This document shows positions 9,531 through 19,206 of a stretch of 64,000 bases of DNA, piece after piece. Position 1 is the first letter of the stretch, and each line of letters starts with the position of its first letter. The notes below the pieces were generated by a model that was not told where the DNA came from, did no database searches, and worked only from the letters and a program-made list of their open reading frames with translations. Source of the stretch: Streptomyces sp. DH-12 (GTDB lineage Bacteria; Actinomycetota; Actinomycetes; Streptomycetales; Streptomycetaceae). The DNA lies in NCBI RefSeq assembly GCF_002899455.1, contig NZ_PPFB01000001.1, positions 1,178,001 to 1,242,000 on the forward strand, in the 5' to 3' direction. The position numbers and the translations under genes were made by a program.

Positions 9531-10247
9531 ATGACGACCGAGACCGAGGCCCTGACCATCGACGAGCTGGCGGCCCGGGCCGGGGTGACCGTGCGCACGG
9601 TCCGCTTCTACGGGACGAAGGGCCTGCTGCCGCCCCCGGTGCTCGGTCCCCGGCGGGTCGGCCGCTACGGCCGGGAGCATCTGGCGCGGCTGGAGCTGAT
9701 CGAGGAGCTGCAGAGCCGTGGCATGACCCTGGCCGCGATCGAACGCTATCTGGCGCAGCTGCCGCCGGACCTGAGCGTGCGCGACCTGGCCGTGCAGCGG
9801 GCGGTGGTCGCGTCCTGGGCGCCGGGCGCGGTGGAGGCGGTGTCCCGCGCGGAGCTGGAGCGCCGGGCGGGGCGCGCGCTGGGCGAGGAGGAGCTGAGGC
9901 GGCTCGCGGCGATGGACGTCGTGGAGCGGGCCGCCGAGCCCGGCGCCGGCCCGGACGACGAGGTCTTCCGGGTGGACGCCGGGCTGCTGCGGCTCGGGGT
10001 GGAACTGCTGGACGTGCCGCTGTCGCACGAGTCGGTGCTGGCCGCCCGCGCGGTCCTCACCGAGCACTCCCGCGCCGCCGCCCGTGAGCTGTCGCGGCTG
10101 CTGCGCGACGCGGTGGCGGACCAGGACTCGCGCGACGTGCGGTCCCTGTCCGCCCGGATGCATCCGCTCGTGGTGCAGGCGCTGCTCACCACCTTCCAGC
10201 GGTCGCTGAGGGAGGAGCTGCGGGAGTGGCTCGACGAGGAGGGCTGA
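9531..10247 (+). CDS. MerR-family transcriptional regulator
   Basis: A 238-residue regulator. The winged helix-turn-helix at residues 8-75 is clear: TIDELAARAGVTVRTVRFYG, then KGLLPPPVL.GPRRVGRYG with a wing Arg-Tyr, and LIEELQSRGMTLAAIERYL. The long C-terminal half is helical with no metal-binding cysteines, so it probably senses an organic ligand. It faces the FadB-like gene tail to tail and diverges from ansP. Its target is unknown; its own promoter region with the inverted repeat is the nearest candidate. Confidence 0.88.
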   Translation: MTTETEALTIDELAARAGVTVRTVRFYGTKGLLPPPVLGPRRVGRYGREHLARLELIEELQSRGMTLAAIERYLAQLPPDLSVRDLAVQRAVVASWAPGAVEAVSRAELERRAGRALGEEELRRLAAMDVVERAAEPGAGPDDEVFRVDAGLLRLGVELLDVPLSHESVLAARAVLTEHSRAAARELSRLLRDAVADQDSRDVRSLSARMHPLVVQALLTTFQRSLREELREWLDEEG

Positions 10248-10274
10248 GCCGCCTCCCGCCGAGCCGCGTCCGGA

Positions 10275-12455
10275 TCAGCGGGCGTCGGTGAAGACCTCGC
10301 CCCTCTCCGCCTTCTCCACGAGCAGGGCGGGCGGGGTGAACCGCTCGCCGTAGCGCTCGGCGAGTTCCCGGGCACGGGCGACGAAGCCGGGCAGGCCGCC
10401 CTCGTAGCCGTTGATGTACTGCAGGACGCCGCCGGTCCAGCCGGGGAAGCCGATGCCGAGGACGGAGCCGATGTTGGCGTCGGCGACGGAGGTCAGCACG
10501 CCCTCCTCCAGCAGGCGGACGGTGTCCAGCGCCTCGGAGAACAGCATCCGCTCCTGCATGTCGCGGAACGGGATGGTGTGTCCGGGCTTGCCGAAGTGCT
10601 CGCGCAGCCCCGGCCACAGCAGGCCGCGCCCGCCGTTCTCGTCGTAGTCGTAGAAGCCGGCGCCGCCGGAGCGTCCGGTCCGGCCGAACTCGTCGACCAT
10701 GCGGTCCACGACCGCGTCGGCCGGGTGCGGGGTCCAGGTGCCGCCCGCCTCCTCGACGGCCCGCTGCGTCTCGCGGCGGATCCTCCGCGGCAGGGTGAGG
10801 GTGAGCTCGTCCATCAGGGAGAGCACCTTGGCCGGGTAGCCCGCCTGGGCCGCCGCCTGTTCGACCGACGCGGGCTCGATGCCCTCGCCGACCATCGCCA
10901 CGCCCTCGTTGATGAAGTGGCCGATGACGCGGGAGGTGAAGAAGCCGCGGGAGTCGTTGACCACGATCGGGGTCTTGCTGATCTGCCGCACCAGGTCGAA
11001 GGCGCGGGCCAGGGCCTCGTCGCCGGTGCGCGCGCCCTTGATGATCTCCACGAGCGGCATCTTGTCGACGGGCGAGAAGAAGTGCAGCCCGATGAAGTCC
11101 TCCTGCCGCTCGACGCCCTCGGCGAGGGCGGTGATGGGCAGGGTGGAGGTGTTGGAGCACAGCAGCGCGTCGGGCGCGACGACGTTCTGCACCTCCTGGA
11201 ACACCTTGTGCTTGAGGGAGGTGTCCTCGAAGACGGCCTCGATGACCGCGTCGCAGCCGGCGAGGTCGGACACCTCGGCGGTGGGCGTGATGCGGGCGAG
11301 CAGCGCGTCGGCCTTCTCCCGCGTGGTGCGGCCCTTGGCGACGGCCTTGGCGCACAGCTTCTCGGAGTAGCCCTTGCCCTTGAGCGCGGCCTCGGGGGAG
11401 ACGTCCTTGAGGACGACGTCGATGCCGGCGCGGGCGCAGGAGTAGGCGATGCCGGCGCCCATCATGCCGGCGCCGAGGACGGCGACCCTGGTGACCTTGC
11501 GGGCCGGGACGTCCTTGGGGCGGCCCGCGCCGGAGTTGACCGCCTGGAGGTCGAAGAAGAACGCCTGGATCATGTTCTTCGACGTCTGTCCCGCGGCCAG
11601 CTCCACGAAGTAGCGGGCCTCGATCACCTGGGCGGTCTCGAAGTCGACCTGAGCGCCCTCGACGGCGGCGGCCATGATGTTGCGGGGGGCCGGGTAGGGG
11701 GCGCCGCCGGTCTGCTTGCGCAGGTTGGCCGGGAAGGCGGGCAGGTTGGCGGCGAACTTCGGGTGCGACGGGGTGCCGCCGGGGATGCGGTAGCCGGGCC
11801 GGTCCCAGGGCTGCGCGGACTCGGGATGGGCGTCGATGAAGGCGCGGGCCCTGGCGAGCATCTCCTCGCGGGTCTCGGCGACCTCGTCGACCAGGCCGTT
11901 CTCCAAGGCGCGGCGCGGGCTGTACTGAGTGCCCTGGAGGAGCACCTTCAGCAGCGCGTCGGTGATGCCGAGCAGGCGCACGGTGCGGACCACGCCGCCG
12001 CCTCCGGGCAGCAGGCCCAGGGTGACCTCGGGGCAGCCGATCTTGGAGCCGGGGGCGTCCAGGGCGATGCGGTGGTGGCAGGCCAGGGCGATCTCGTAAC
12101 CGCCGCCGAGGGCGGCGCCGTTGATGGCGGCGACCACGGGCTTGCCGAGGGTCTCCATGCGGCGCAGCTGGCGCTTGAAGGCCAGGCCGCCGTCGAACAG
12201 GTCCTGGGCGGTGTCGGGGGTGACCCGGATCAGGTCGCGCAGGTCGCCGCCGGCGAAGAAGGTCTTCTTGGCGGAGGTGAGGATGACGCCGCGGACCGAG
12301 TCCTTCTCCGCCTCCAGGCGGTCGGTGATCGCGGCGAAGGAGTCGCGGAACGCCTTGTTCACGGTGTTCGCGGACTGGTGGGGGTCGTCGAGGACGAGGG
12401 TGACGACGCCGGTGTCGTCCTGCTCCCAGCGGATGGTGGTGGACTCGCTGCTCAT
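10275..12455 (-). CDS. FadB/FadJ-like 3-hydroxyacyl-CoA dehydrogenase / enoyl-CoA hydratase
   Basis: Bifunctional beta-oxidation enzyme of 726 residues. The N-terminal crotonase domain (1-200) carries FFAGGDLRDL and the oxyanion-hole segment GAALGGGYEIALACH. The NAD domain starts near 325 (VTRVAVLGAGMMGAGIAYSC). The dehydrogenase motif GLHFFSPVDKMPLVEIIKG holds the catalytic His. C-terminal halves 3HCDH_C follow (DSRGFFTSRVIGHFINEG). It catalyses hydration of trans-2-enoyl-CoA and NAD+-dependent oxidation to 3-oxoacyl-CoA, feeding the thiolase encoded 34 bases upstream. Last gene of the racemase-thiolase-FadB unit. Confidence 0.93.
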   Translation of the reverse strand: MSSESTTIRWEQDDTGVVTLVLDDPHQSANTVNKAFRDSFAAITDRLEAEKDSVRGVILTSAKKTFFAGGDLRDLIRVTPDTAQDLFDGGLAFKRQLRRMETLGKPVVAAINGAALGGGYEIALACHHRIALDAPGSKIGCPEVTLGLLPGGGGVVRTVRLLGITDALLKVLLQGTQYSPRRALENGLVDEVAETREEMLARARAFIDAHPESAQPWDRPGYRIPGGTPSHPKFAANLPAFPANLRKQTGGAPYPAPRNIMAAAVEGAQVDFETAQVIEARYFVELAAGQTSKNMIQAFFFDLQAVNSGAGRPKDVPARKVTRVAVLGAGMMGAGIAYSCARAGIDVVLKDVSPEAALKGKGYSEKLCAKAVAKGRTTREKADALLARITPTAEVSDLAGCDAVIEAVFEDTSLKHKVFQEVQNVVAPDALLCSNTSTLPITALAEGVERQEDFIGLHFFSPVDKMPLVEIIKGARTGDEALARAFDLVRQISKTPIVVNDSRGFFTSRVIGHFINEGVAMVGEGIEPASVEQAAAQAGYPAKVLSLMDELTLTLPRRIRRETQRAVEEAGGTWTPHPADAVVDRMVDEFGRTGRSGGAGFYDYDENGGRGLLWPGLREHFGKPGHTIPFRDMQERMLFSEALDTVRLLEEGVLTSVADANIGSVLGIGFPGWTGGVLQYINGYEGGLPGFVARARELAERYGERFTPPALLVEKAERGEVFTDAR

Positions 12456-12489
12456 GAGGGTGTGCTCCAGGTGATCCGTCGGGAGGGGG

Positions 12490-13700
<1,211 letters not shown>

Positions 13701-13704
<4 letters not shown>

Positions 13705-14861
13705 GAGGAGGCCTTTCGCTGAGGGTTCGAGGGCGGGGACACCAGGCCGGGTACGTCCCAGTCGCGGGCCACGTCCTCGGTGTCGGCGCCCGGCCGGGCG
13801 GGCCCGGTGCGGACGGTGGCGGGCGTCGCGGAGAACCGCGGCGCGGGTGCGGGCTGGGTGATGCCCGCGTGGTCGGTGAAGGTGGCGCGGGCGGCGAGGT
13901 GCGGGTGGCGCGGGGCCTCGCGCAGCGACAGCACCGGCGCCACGCACGCGTCGGTGCCCTCGAAGACGGCCGTCCACGCGTCGCGGGTGCGGGAGGCGAA
14001 CCGCCCGGCGACCCGGGCGCGCAGCTCCGGCCAGCGGGTGACGTCGCCGTGCGCCCCGGCGAGGTCCTCCAGGTCCAGCAGGCGCAGGAACTCGGCGTAG
14101 AACCGCGGCTCCAGCGCGCCGACGGCCATGTGCCCGCCGTCGGCCGTCTCGTAGGTGCCGTAGTAGGGGCAGCCGCCGTCGAGGAGGTTGGCGCCGCGGC
14201 GGTCCTGCCAGACGCCGGCGGCGAGCATGCCGTGGATCATCGAGGTGAGGTGGGCGGTGCCGTCCACGACGGCGGCGTCGACGACCTGTCCGGTGCCGGT
14301 GGCGCGGGCGTGGTGGAGGGCGGCGAGGACGCCCACCACCAGGTACAGGGAGCCGCCCGCGTAGTCGCCGAGGAGGTTGGCGGGGGCGACCGGGGCCCGG
14401 CCGGGTTCGCCGGTCATGCCGAGGGCGCCGGTGACGGCGATGTAGCCGATGTCGTGTCCGGCGCGGTCGGCGAGGGGGCCGTCCTGGCCCCAGCCGGTCA
14501 TCCGGCCGTAGACCAGGCGCGGGTTGCGGGCCCGGCAGTCCTCGGGGCCGACGCCGAGGCGCTCGGCGACACCGGGGCGGTAGCCCTCGATGAGGACGTC
14601 GGCGCGCTCGGCGAGCTCGAGGACGTGGCCGGGGCCGTCCGGGGCCTTCAGGTCGACGACCACGGAGCGCTTGTTGCGGTTGGTGACGTCCCGGGCGGGG
14701 TCGATGCCGAGTCCGGGGCCGCCGGGACGGTCGACGCGTACGACGTCGGCGCCCAGGTCGGCGAGGAGCATGGCGGCGAACGGGCCGGGGCCGATGCCGG
14801 CCAGCTCGACCACGCGCACGCCGGTGAGCGGGCCGTGGTCCGGCGCCGTCGCTTCCGTCAT
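13701..14861 (-). CDS. Alpha-methylacyl-CoA racemase (CaiB/BaiF family III CoA-transferase fold)
   Basis: 386 residues. The catalytic residues of mycobacterial MCR are all in place: His136 in [15 protein letters not shown], Asp166 in NLLGDYAGG and Glu251 in [11 protein letters not shown] therefore prefer racemase over CoA-transferase. It interconverts (R)- and (S)-2-methylacyl-CoA so that branched chains can enter beta-oxidation, which fits the thiolase and FadB-like genes that follow in the same unit. The ATG at 14861 has GGGGG 4-8 bases upstream. Two palindromes lie just upstream. Confidence 0.85.
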
Positions 14862-14888
14862 CGAACCCCCATCGACTGTGACACTTCT

Positions 14889-14899
14889 GGTGTAACACC
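14889..14899. promoter_or_regulatory. Short palindrome GGTGTAACACC
   Basis: Arms of 5 bp around one central base, 28 bases upstream of the racemase ATG. On the coding strand it would overlap the -10 region, so it may be an operator. Confidence 0.35.
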
Positions 14900-14941
14900 T
14901 GCGATGTTAAGAACACCGCCCACCGGGCACAAGGGCGGGCG

Positions 14942-14955
14942 AGCAAGCGCTTGGC
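14942..14955. promoter_or_regulatory. KstR2-like operator AGCAAGCGCTTGGC
   Basis: The core CAAGCGCTTG is a perfect 10-bp palindrome. The 14-mer matches the published actinobacterial KstR2 consensus ANCAAGNNCTTGNT at every fixed position except the last base. It lies 80 bases upstream of the acyl-CoA operon. A TetR-type repressor of acyl-CoA metabolism is the likely reader. Confidence 0.55.
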
Positions 14956-14963
14956 CACTCTAC

Positions 14964-14987
14964 GGGGGCGGTCTCCGGGCCGCCCCC
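14964..14987 (-). terminator. Terminator of the YjbR-like gene
   Basis: GGGGGCGG at 14964-14971 pairs perfectly with CCGCCCCC at 14980-14987; 8-base loop. It lies 13 bases below the stop codon of the gene at 15000-15401. Confidence 0.6.
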
Positions 14988-14999
14988 GCTCCGGCCGTC

Positions 15000-15401
15000 T
15001 CAGCGGGCCCCCGGCTCCGCCGCCCGCGTGTCGAGCCCGGCCGCCCGCCGCTCGGCGGCGACCGTGCGGCAGCTCTCCTCCGTCCGGTCGCCCAGCAGCC
15101 CGGCCGCCGGGGCGTCCGCGGGCTCCGGCGGGACGCGGACCCGGCCGGCCCGGCCCGGGCCGTATCCGGCGGGCTCGGCGCCCGGGCAGGCGGGTGCGTG
15201 GGCGTGCGCCGTCTCGTCCGTCAGCGTCACGGTCACCCCGAGCGGGTGACTTCCGTCGTGGACGCCCGGGAAGTCGAACACCTTCCGGTCGGTCTCGGCG
15301 GCCGTCTCGCCCCAGGGGTGATCCCCGGCGGCGCCCGGCAGGCGCAGGGCCCGGTCGCGTACTTTCTCCCGCTTCCTCAGGGCGTTCCGCGGCACGGCCA
15401 T
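15000..15401 (-). CDS. MmcQ/YjbR-like protein, divergent or decaying
   Basis: 133 residues of the CyaY-like MmcQ/YjbR family, function unknown. The family core [19 protein letters not shown] and [18 protein letters not shown] is clear and the ATG has a strong GGAGG at the right distance. However, the usual lysines after the HPWGE motif, the Trp in the GWVRVP-type strand (here GRVRVP) and the Trp/Tyr of the C-terminal helix (here [10 protein letters not shown]) are replaced. The reading frame is intact. Either it has drifted to a new role or it is losing function. Confidence 0.7.
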   Translation of the reverse strand: MAVPRNALRKREKVRDRALRLPGAAGDHPWGETAAETDRKVFDFPGVHDGSHPLGVTVTLTDETAHAHAPACPGAEPAGYGPGRAGRVRVPPEPADAPAAGLLGDRTEESCRTVAAERRAAGLDTRAAEPGAR

Positions 15402-15491
15402 CGCTTTCCTCCGGGCTCGTCGTCGGGCTCCGCACCCCTCACGCTAGCCTCGGCCACCGACAGCGGCGCGGCTGCACGACCAAGGGGTGTC

Positions 15492-16670
15492 ATGAGCAGG
15501 CTGAACAGGACGGACCGTCCGTACGACATCGTGCTCTTCGGGGCCACCGGCTTCGCCGGGGCGCTGACCGCGGAGTACCTGGCCGCCCACGCGCCGGAGG
15601 ACCTGCGCTGGGCGGTCGCGGGACGCAGCGAACGGAAACTCGAGGAGCTGCGGGAGCGGCTGCCCGGCGGCGAGAAGGCGGGCGTGCTGCGGGCGGACGT
15701 GTCCGAGCCGGCCACGCTGCGCGCCCTCGCCGAGCAGGCGCGCGTGGTCGCCACCACCGTGGGGCCCTACGTCGAGCACGGCGAGGAACTCGTCGCCGCC
15801 TGCGCGGACACCGGCGCGGACTACGCCGACCTGACGGGCGAGCCGGAGTTCGTGGACCTGATGTACGTCCGCCACGACGCCCGCGCGCGGGAGACCGGGG
15901 CGCGGCTGGTGCACGCCTGTGGCTTCGACTCGGTGCCGCACGACCTGGGCGCGTACTTCACGGTGCGGCAGCTGCCGGCGGACGTGCCGCTGACGGTCGA
16001 CGGGTACGTCACCGCCGACGCGGCCTTCTCGGGCGGCACGTTCGCCTCGGCGCTGAACCAGTTCGCCCGTCCTGGCAGGCTGCGCGCCGCCGCACGGGAC
16101 CGCCGGCGCCACGAGCCCCGGCTGGTGGGCCGCCGCGCCTCCGCGCCGACGGGCGCCCCGCGTTACGCGCCGGAGGTCGACGCGTGGGCACTTCCGTTGC
16201 CGACGATCGACGGCCAGATCGTGCGCCGCTCGGCGAAGGCGCTGGCCCGGTACGGCCCTGACTTCCGCTACCGCCACTACGCGGCGGTGCGCAGTCTGCC
16301 GGTCGCCCTGGGCGGCGTGGCCGCGGTCGGCACGCTGGTCGCGGCGGCCCAGGTCCCGCCGCTGCGCCGCGCCCTGTCCGCCCGCCTCGCGCCGGGGGAC
16401 GGCCCGAGCCCCGAGAAGCGGGCCCGCAGCTGGTTCACGGTCCGCTTCATCGGTGAGGGGGGCGGCCGCCGGGTCTACACGGAGGTCTCGGGCGGCGACC
16501 CGGGTTACGACGAGACGGCGAAGATGCTCGCCGAGAGCGCCCTGTGCCTGGCCCTCGACGACCTGCCCCCGACGTCGGGTCAGGTCACGACGGCGGTGGC
16601 GATGGGGGACGCGCTGATCGGACGCCTGCGGGAGGCGGGGATCGGGTTCCGGGTGGCGGCGGTTCGCTGA
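15492..16670 (+). CDS. Saccharopine-dehydrogenase-like oxidoreductase (trans-acting enoyl reductase type)
   Basis: NAD(P)-binding protein of 392 residues. The Rossmann motif DIVLFGATGFAGALTAEYL is at residues 12-30. VATTVGPYVEHGEELVAAC and YADLTGEPEF follow, then ARLVHACGFDSVPHDLGAY. This pattern is shared with mycobacterial trans-acting enoyl reductases and plant/animal saccharopine-dehydrogenase-like proteins, not with true lysine enzymes. One hydrophobic stretch near 270-290 may attach it to membrane or lipid. The ATG has AAGGGG 5 bases upstream. The substrate is unknown; a lipid is likely. Confidence 0.85.
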   Translation: MSRLNRTDRPYDIVLFGATGFAGALTAEYLAAHAPEDLRWAVAGRSERKLEELRERLPGGEKAGVLRADVSEPATLRALAEQARVVATTVGPYVEHGEELVAACADTGADYADLTGEPEFVDLMYVRHDARARETGARLVHACGFDSVPHDLGAYFTVRQLPADVPLTVDGYVTADAAFSGGTFASALNQFARPGRLRAAARDRRRHEPRLVGRRASAPTGAPRYAPEVDAWALPLPTIDGQIVRRSAKALARYGPDFRYRHYAAVRSLPVALGGVAAVGTLVAAAQVPPLRRALSARLAPGDGPSPEKRARSWFTVRFIGEGGGRRVYTEVSGGDPGYDETAKMLAESALCLALDDLPPTSGQVTTAVAMGDALIGRLREAGIGFRVAAVR

Positions 16671-16700
16671 CGGCCGTCGAAGCCCTCGCGGGCACCGGTG

Positions 16701-16838
16701 TCAGAGCGGCCAGGCGAGCAGGGTGTAGATCATGCCCGCCACCCAGCCCAGGCCCGCCAGGACCGCGAGGGTGAGGGCCAGGGTGACGGCTCGGTCGGTG
16801 AGGCGTACGGAGGAACGCCGGCTGCGGTGGGTCGACAT
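16701..16838 (-). CDS. Small single-helix membrane protein (45 aa)
   Basis: Not recognised as a named family. The ATG at 16838 is preceded by AGGGTG. The product has a basic head (MSTHRSRRSSVRLTDR) and one hydrophobic helix (TLALTLAVLAGLGWVAGMI) and ends LLAWPL. Codon third positions are almost all G/C. It lies between endonuclease V and the saccharopine-dehydrogenase-like gene, convergent with the latter. Such short one-helix proteins are common in Streptomyces; function unknown. Confidence 0.65.
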   Translation of the reverse strand: MSTHRSRRSSVRLTDRAVTLALTLAVLAGLGWVAGMIYTLLAWPL

Positions 16839-16886
16839 GGCGAACACCCTGCCGTCGGGCGGCCGTTCGGGCATCCGTACGCGTAC

Positions 16887-17594
16887 TCAGTCCGCCGTGG
16901 GCGCCGGTGCGGCCTCGCGGAGGGCTCGGCGGCACAGGGCGTCCGCCCTGCGGGTGGTCTCGGGGAGGCGGTAGGCGGGGGCCAGCGCGAGGGTGTGGGC
17001 GCAGGCGTTGTCCAGGCTCACCCGGTGGCCTACCGACACGAACACCGGTTTGACGGCGTCCCGGGTGCGCAGCGCGCGGCCGACCTCCTCGTGGCCGGCG
17101 AGGAGGGGGGAGGTGCTGCCGCGCGGGGCGGCGGGTTCGTCGTAGGTGAAGGTGAAGGGGTTCTTGGCCACGCCGATCGTGGGGAGGCCGGTGAGGACGC
17201 CGAGGTGGCTGGCGAGGCCGAAGCGGCGGGGGTGGGCGAGGCCGTAGCCGTCGCAGACCACCAGGCTGGGCGCGCAGGGCAGGGCGTCGAGGGCGGCCAG
17301 CACGGTGGGGATCTCGCGGAACGCCAGCAGTCCGGGAACGTACGGGAAGGAGATCCGCCCCGCAGCCGTGGACTCGGCGACGACGTCCAGACTCCCCGCG
17401 TCGAGGACGACGGCCGCGGCGGCGACCACGTCCCGCTCGTCGTCGTAGGCCACGTCGACGCCGGTGACGTGGCCGGTGCCGGGCGGTGGGCCGGATTCGC
17501 CGAGCACCACCTTCGCGCGCAGCGCGTCCTGCACCGCGCGGGCCTCTTCCTCGGTGACGGGCCAGCCGGCCGGTGTGCGTACGGTCGTCGTCAT
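16887..17594 (-). CDS. nfi: Endonuclease V (deoxyinosine-specific)
   Basis: 235 residues. Endonuclease V nicks DNA (or RNA) one base 3' of inosine. The catalytic Asp is in VTGVDVAYDD, the wedge motif in FPYVPGLLAFREIP, the second acidic residue in VVCDGYGLAHPRRFGLASH, and the nucleic-acid-contact segment in KPVFVSVGHRVSLDNA. Length and order match bacterial Nfi. The ATG at 17594 is directly preceded by a hairpin that contains its only Shine-Dalgarno-like bases. Transcribed towards the small membrane protein gene. Confidence 0.92.
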   Translation of the reverse strand: MTTTVRTPAGWPVTEEEARAVQDALRAKVVLGESGPPPGTGHVTGVDVAYDDERDVVAAAAVVLDAGSLDVVAESTAAGRISFPYVPGLLAFREIPTVLAALDALPCAPSLVVCDGYGLAHPRRFGLASHLGVLTGLPTIGVAKNPFTFTYDEPAAPRGSTSPLLAGHEEVGRALRTRDAVKPVFVSVGHRVSLDNACAHTLALAPAYRLPETTRRADALCRRALREAAPAPTAD

Positions 17595-17618
17595 GGTGCC
17601 CCGAGCTTACGGGGCGCC
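17595..17618 (-). promoter_or_regulatory. Hairpin or leaderless promoter directly before nfi
   Basis: On the coding strand GGCGCCCCG-TAAGCT-CGGGGCACC abuts the ATG. The arms pair over 9 bp with one G-U. TAAGCT also fits a -10 box placed 9 bases before the ATG. So the element either hides the ribosome binding site or marks a near-leaderless start. Confidence 0.4.
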
Positions 17619-17665
17619 GCGCGGGAGGACGGCCGCCCGGCCCGCCCTGCCGCGCGGAGGCAGGC

Positions 17666-17989
17666 TCACTTGCCGAGCGCCCGCTGCAACTGGCCCTTGT
17701 TCATGCTCGAACGGCCCTCGATGTTCCGCTTCTTGGCCTCTTCGTAGAGCTGGTCGCGGGTCGGGCCCTGGGAGCCCTTGCCGGACCGCTGGCCGCCGCG
17801 CTTGCCGGAGGACATGTCCTGCGTCGACGTCCGGCTGGCCGTCTTCGACTCGCCGGACCGGGCGCGTTCCTTGTTCACCGTCCGGGCGGCGATCTCCTTG
17901 GCGCGCCCGGTGCTCTCGCCCCGGTCCTTCGCGCTCTCCTTGATGTGCTCGTACTGACGCTCCCGCTTGGGGCTGGAACCGCTTGGCAT
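17666..17989 (-). CDS. Small basic protein with Rho-N/SAP-like C-terminus
   Basis: 107 residues, very hydrophilic and rich in Lys, Arg, Ser and Gln. The N-terminal two-thirds (PKRERQYEHIKESAKDRG, then SGKRGGQRSGKGSQGP) looks disordered. The last 35 residues (TRDQLYEEAKKRNIEGRSSM then NKGQLQRALGK) have the pattern of the Rho termination factor N-terminal / SAP helix-extended-loop-helix, so nucleic-acid binding is plausible. Streptomyces homologues are often labelled plasmid stabilisation protein, a name without mechanism. Start ATG at 17989. Confidence 0.75.
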   Translation of the reverse strand: MPSGSSPKRERQYEHIKESAKDRGESTGRAKEIAARTVNKERARSGESKTASRTSTQDMSSGKRGGQRSGKGSQGPTRDQLYEEAKKRNIEGRSSMNKGQLQRALGK

Positions 17990-18007
17990 GTCCGCTCACT
18001 TTCTCTC

Positions 18008-18022
18008 GCGCTCGGCGAGCGC
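18008..18022 (-). terminator. Small hairpin below the BNR-repeat gene
   Basis: GCGCTC-GGC-GAGCGC, a perfect 6-bp stem with a 3-base loop, 60 bases below the stop at 18082. Weak candidate. Confidence 0.3.
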
Positions 18023-18081
18023 TCGGTCGCGTACAGCGGTCGGGTACCCCGGTCGGCGGGATGTAGGGCCCTCGCCCGGCG

Positions 18082-19206
18082 TCACTGCTCCAGCCGGGCG
18101 ACCCTGCCCTTCTCCCCCGCCGCCCAGCAACTCCGGTCGGGCGTGCAGTCGACGGTGTCGTACGAGCCGGTGTCGACGGTCCGCCAGGTGAGGCCGCCGT
18201 CGGTGGTCAAGTCGGTGCCGGTGGGGCCGACGGCGAGGGCGCCGGCGCGGCTGTGCGGGAGCCAGGCGACGCCGGAGCGGTAGGCGGGCGGGGATCCGGC
18301 GGCCGGGCGCCACGTGCGGCCGCCGTCGCCGGTGCGGGCTGCGGCGTCGGGCGAGGGCAGGCCGGGGTTGAAGTCGCCGCCGACGGCGAGACCGTGGTGG
18401 CGGTCGCGGAAGGCGAGGGCGAAGACGCCGCGCGCCGGGTCGCCGGCCGGGATCGGGGTGTCGGTGGCCGTCCAGGTGCGGCCGCGGTCGGCGGAGTGCA
18501 GGACGCGGGCGCGGGCCGCTCCCCCGGTGGCCAGCCAGACGTCCTTCGGCCCGGACGACACCAGGCACTGGCCGCTCGCGGCGAACCCGGCCTCGCCCTC
18601 CAGCGCCGGCGGCATGCCGGTGTCGGGCAGCACGGCCCAGGAGCGGCCCCCGTCGCGGGTCGACAGGATGCGGAACCTGCCGTCCACGGGATCGCTCACC
18701 GCCAGGCCGTGCCGGTGGTCGAAGAAGGTGAGGCAGTCGTAGAAGGCGCGGGCGTCCGGGTTGCGGAAGGCCTCCGTCCAGGTCGCTCCTCCGTCGTCGG
18801 TGCGGTGGACGCGGGAGTCCTCGCCCTCCCCGACGGCCAGCACGACGGCCCGCCGCGCGTCGAACGCCTCGATGTCCCGGAACTGCAACTCCCCCGCGCC
18901 GGGCGGCGAGACGTCCCGCCAGGCCCGGCCGCCGTCGGTGGTGCGCAGCACGGTGCCGCGGGTTCCGGCGACCCACGCCGTGTCCCGGCTGACGGCGGCG
19001 AGACCGCGGAACCGCACGTCGGGAGTGCCGGTGTCCTTCACCTCCCAGTGCGGGGCACGGTCCTTCGGACGCCCGTGCGCCTGCGCGGGTACGGCGGTGA
19101 GGGCCGCGAGCGCAGCCGCGCAGGCGGCCACCGCGGTCACCCGGCGGAAGCGCCGCCCCTCGCGTCCCGTCGGTCCCGTCCGTCGCGTGCTTCCCGAGCG
19201 CCTCAT
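18082..19206 (-). CDS. Secreted BNR/photosystem-II-stability-factor-like beta-propeller
   Basis: 374 residues. The signal peptide (RRVTAVAACAAALAALTAVP then AQA) covers about residues 20-47. The rest is built of repeated Asp-box (BNR) strands: TTDGGRAWRDV, TDDGGATWTEA, TRDGGRSWAVL, SADRGRTWTAT, TGDGGRTWRPA and TTDGGLTWRTV. That is the six- or seven-bladed propeller of Ycf48/HCF136-like proteins and sialidase-like folds. No sialidase catalytic Arg triad is evident. Function unknown; binding outside the cell is likely. The ATG at 19206 has a weak ribosome binding site. Confidence 0.8.
   Translation of the reverse strand: MRRSGSTRRTGPTGREGRRFRRVTAVAACAAALAALTAVPAQAHGRPKDRAPHWEVKDTGTPDVRFRGLAAVSRDTAWVAGTRGTVLRTTDGGRAWRDVSPPGAGELQFRDIEAFDARRAVVLAVGEGEDSRVHRTDDGGATWTEAFRNPDARAFYDCLTFFDHRHGLAVSDPVDGRFRILSTRDGGRSWAVLPDTGMPPALEGEAGFAASGQCLVSSGPKDVWLATGGAARARVLHSADRGRTWTATDTPIPAGDPARGVFALAFRDRHHGLAVGGDFNPGLPSPDAAARTGDGGRTWRPAAGSPPAYRSGVAWLPHSRAGALAVGPTGTDLTTDGGLTWRTVDTGSYDTVDCTPDRSCWAAGEKGRVARLEQ

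Noticed and set aside
18082-19206. Sialidase
   Set aside because: Asp-boxes are present but the catalytic Arg triad and Tyr/Glu pair are not evident; a Ycf48-like propeller is the safer call.
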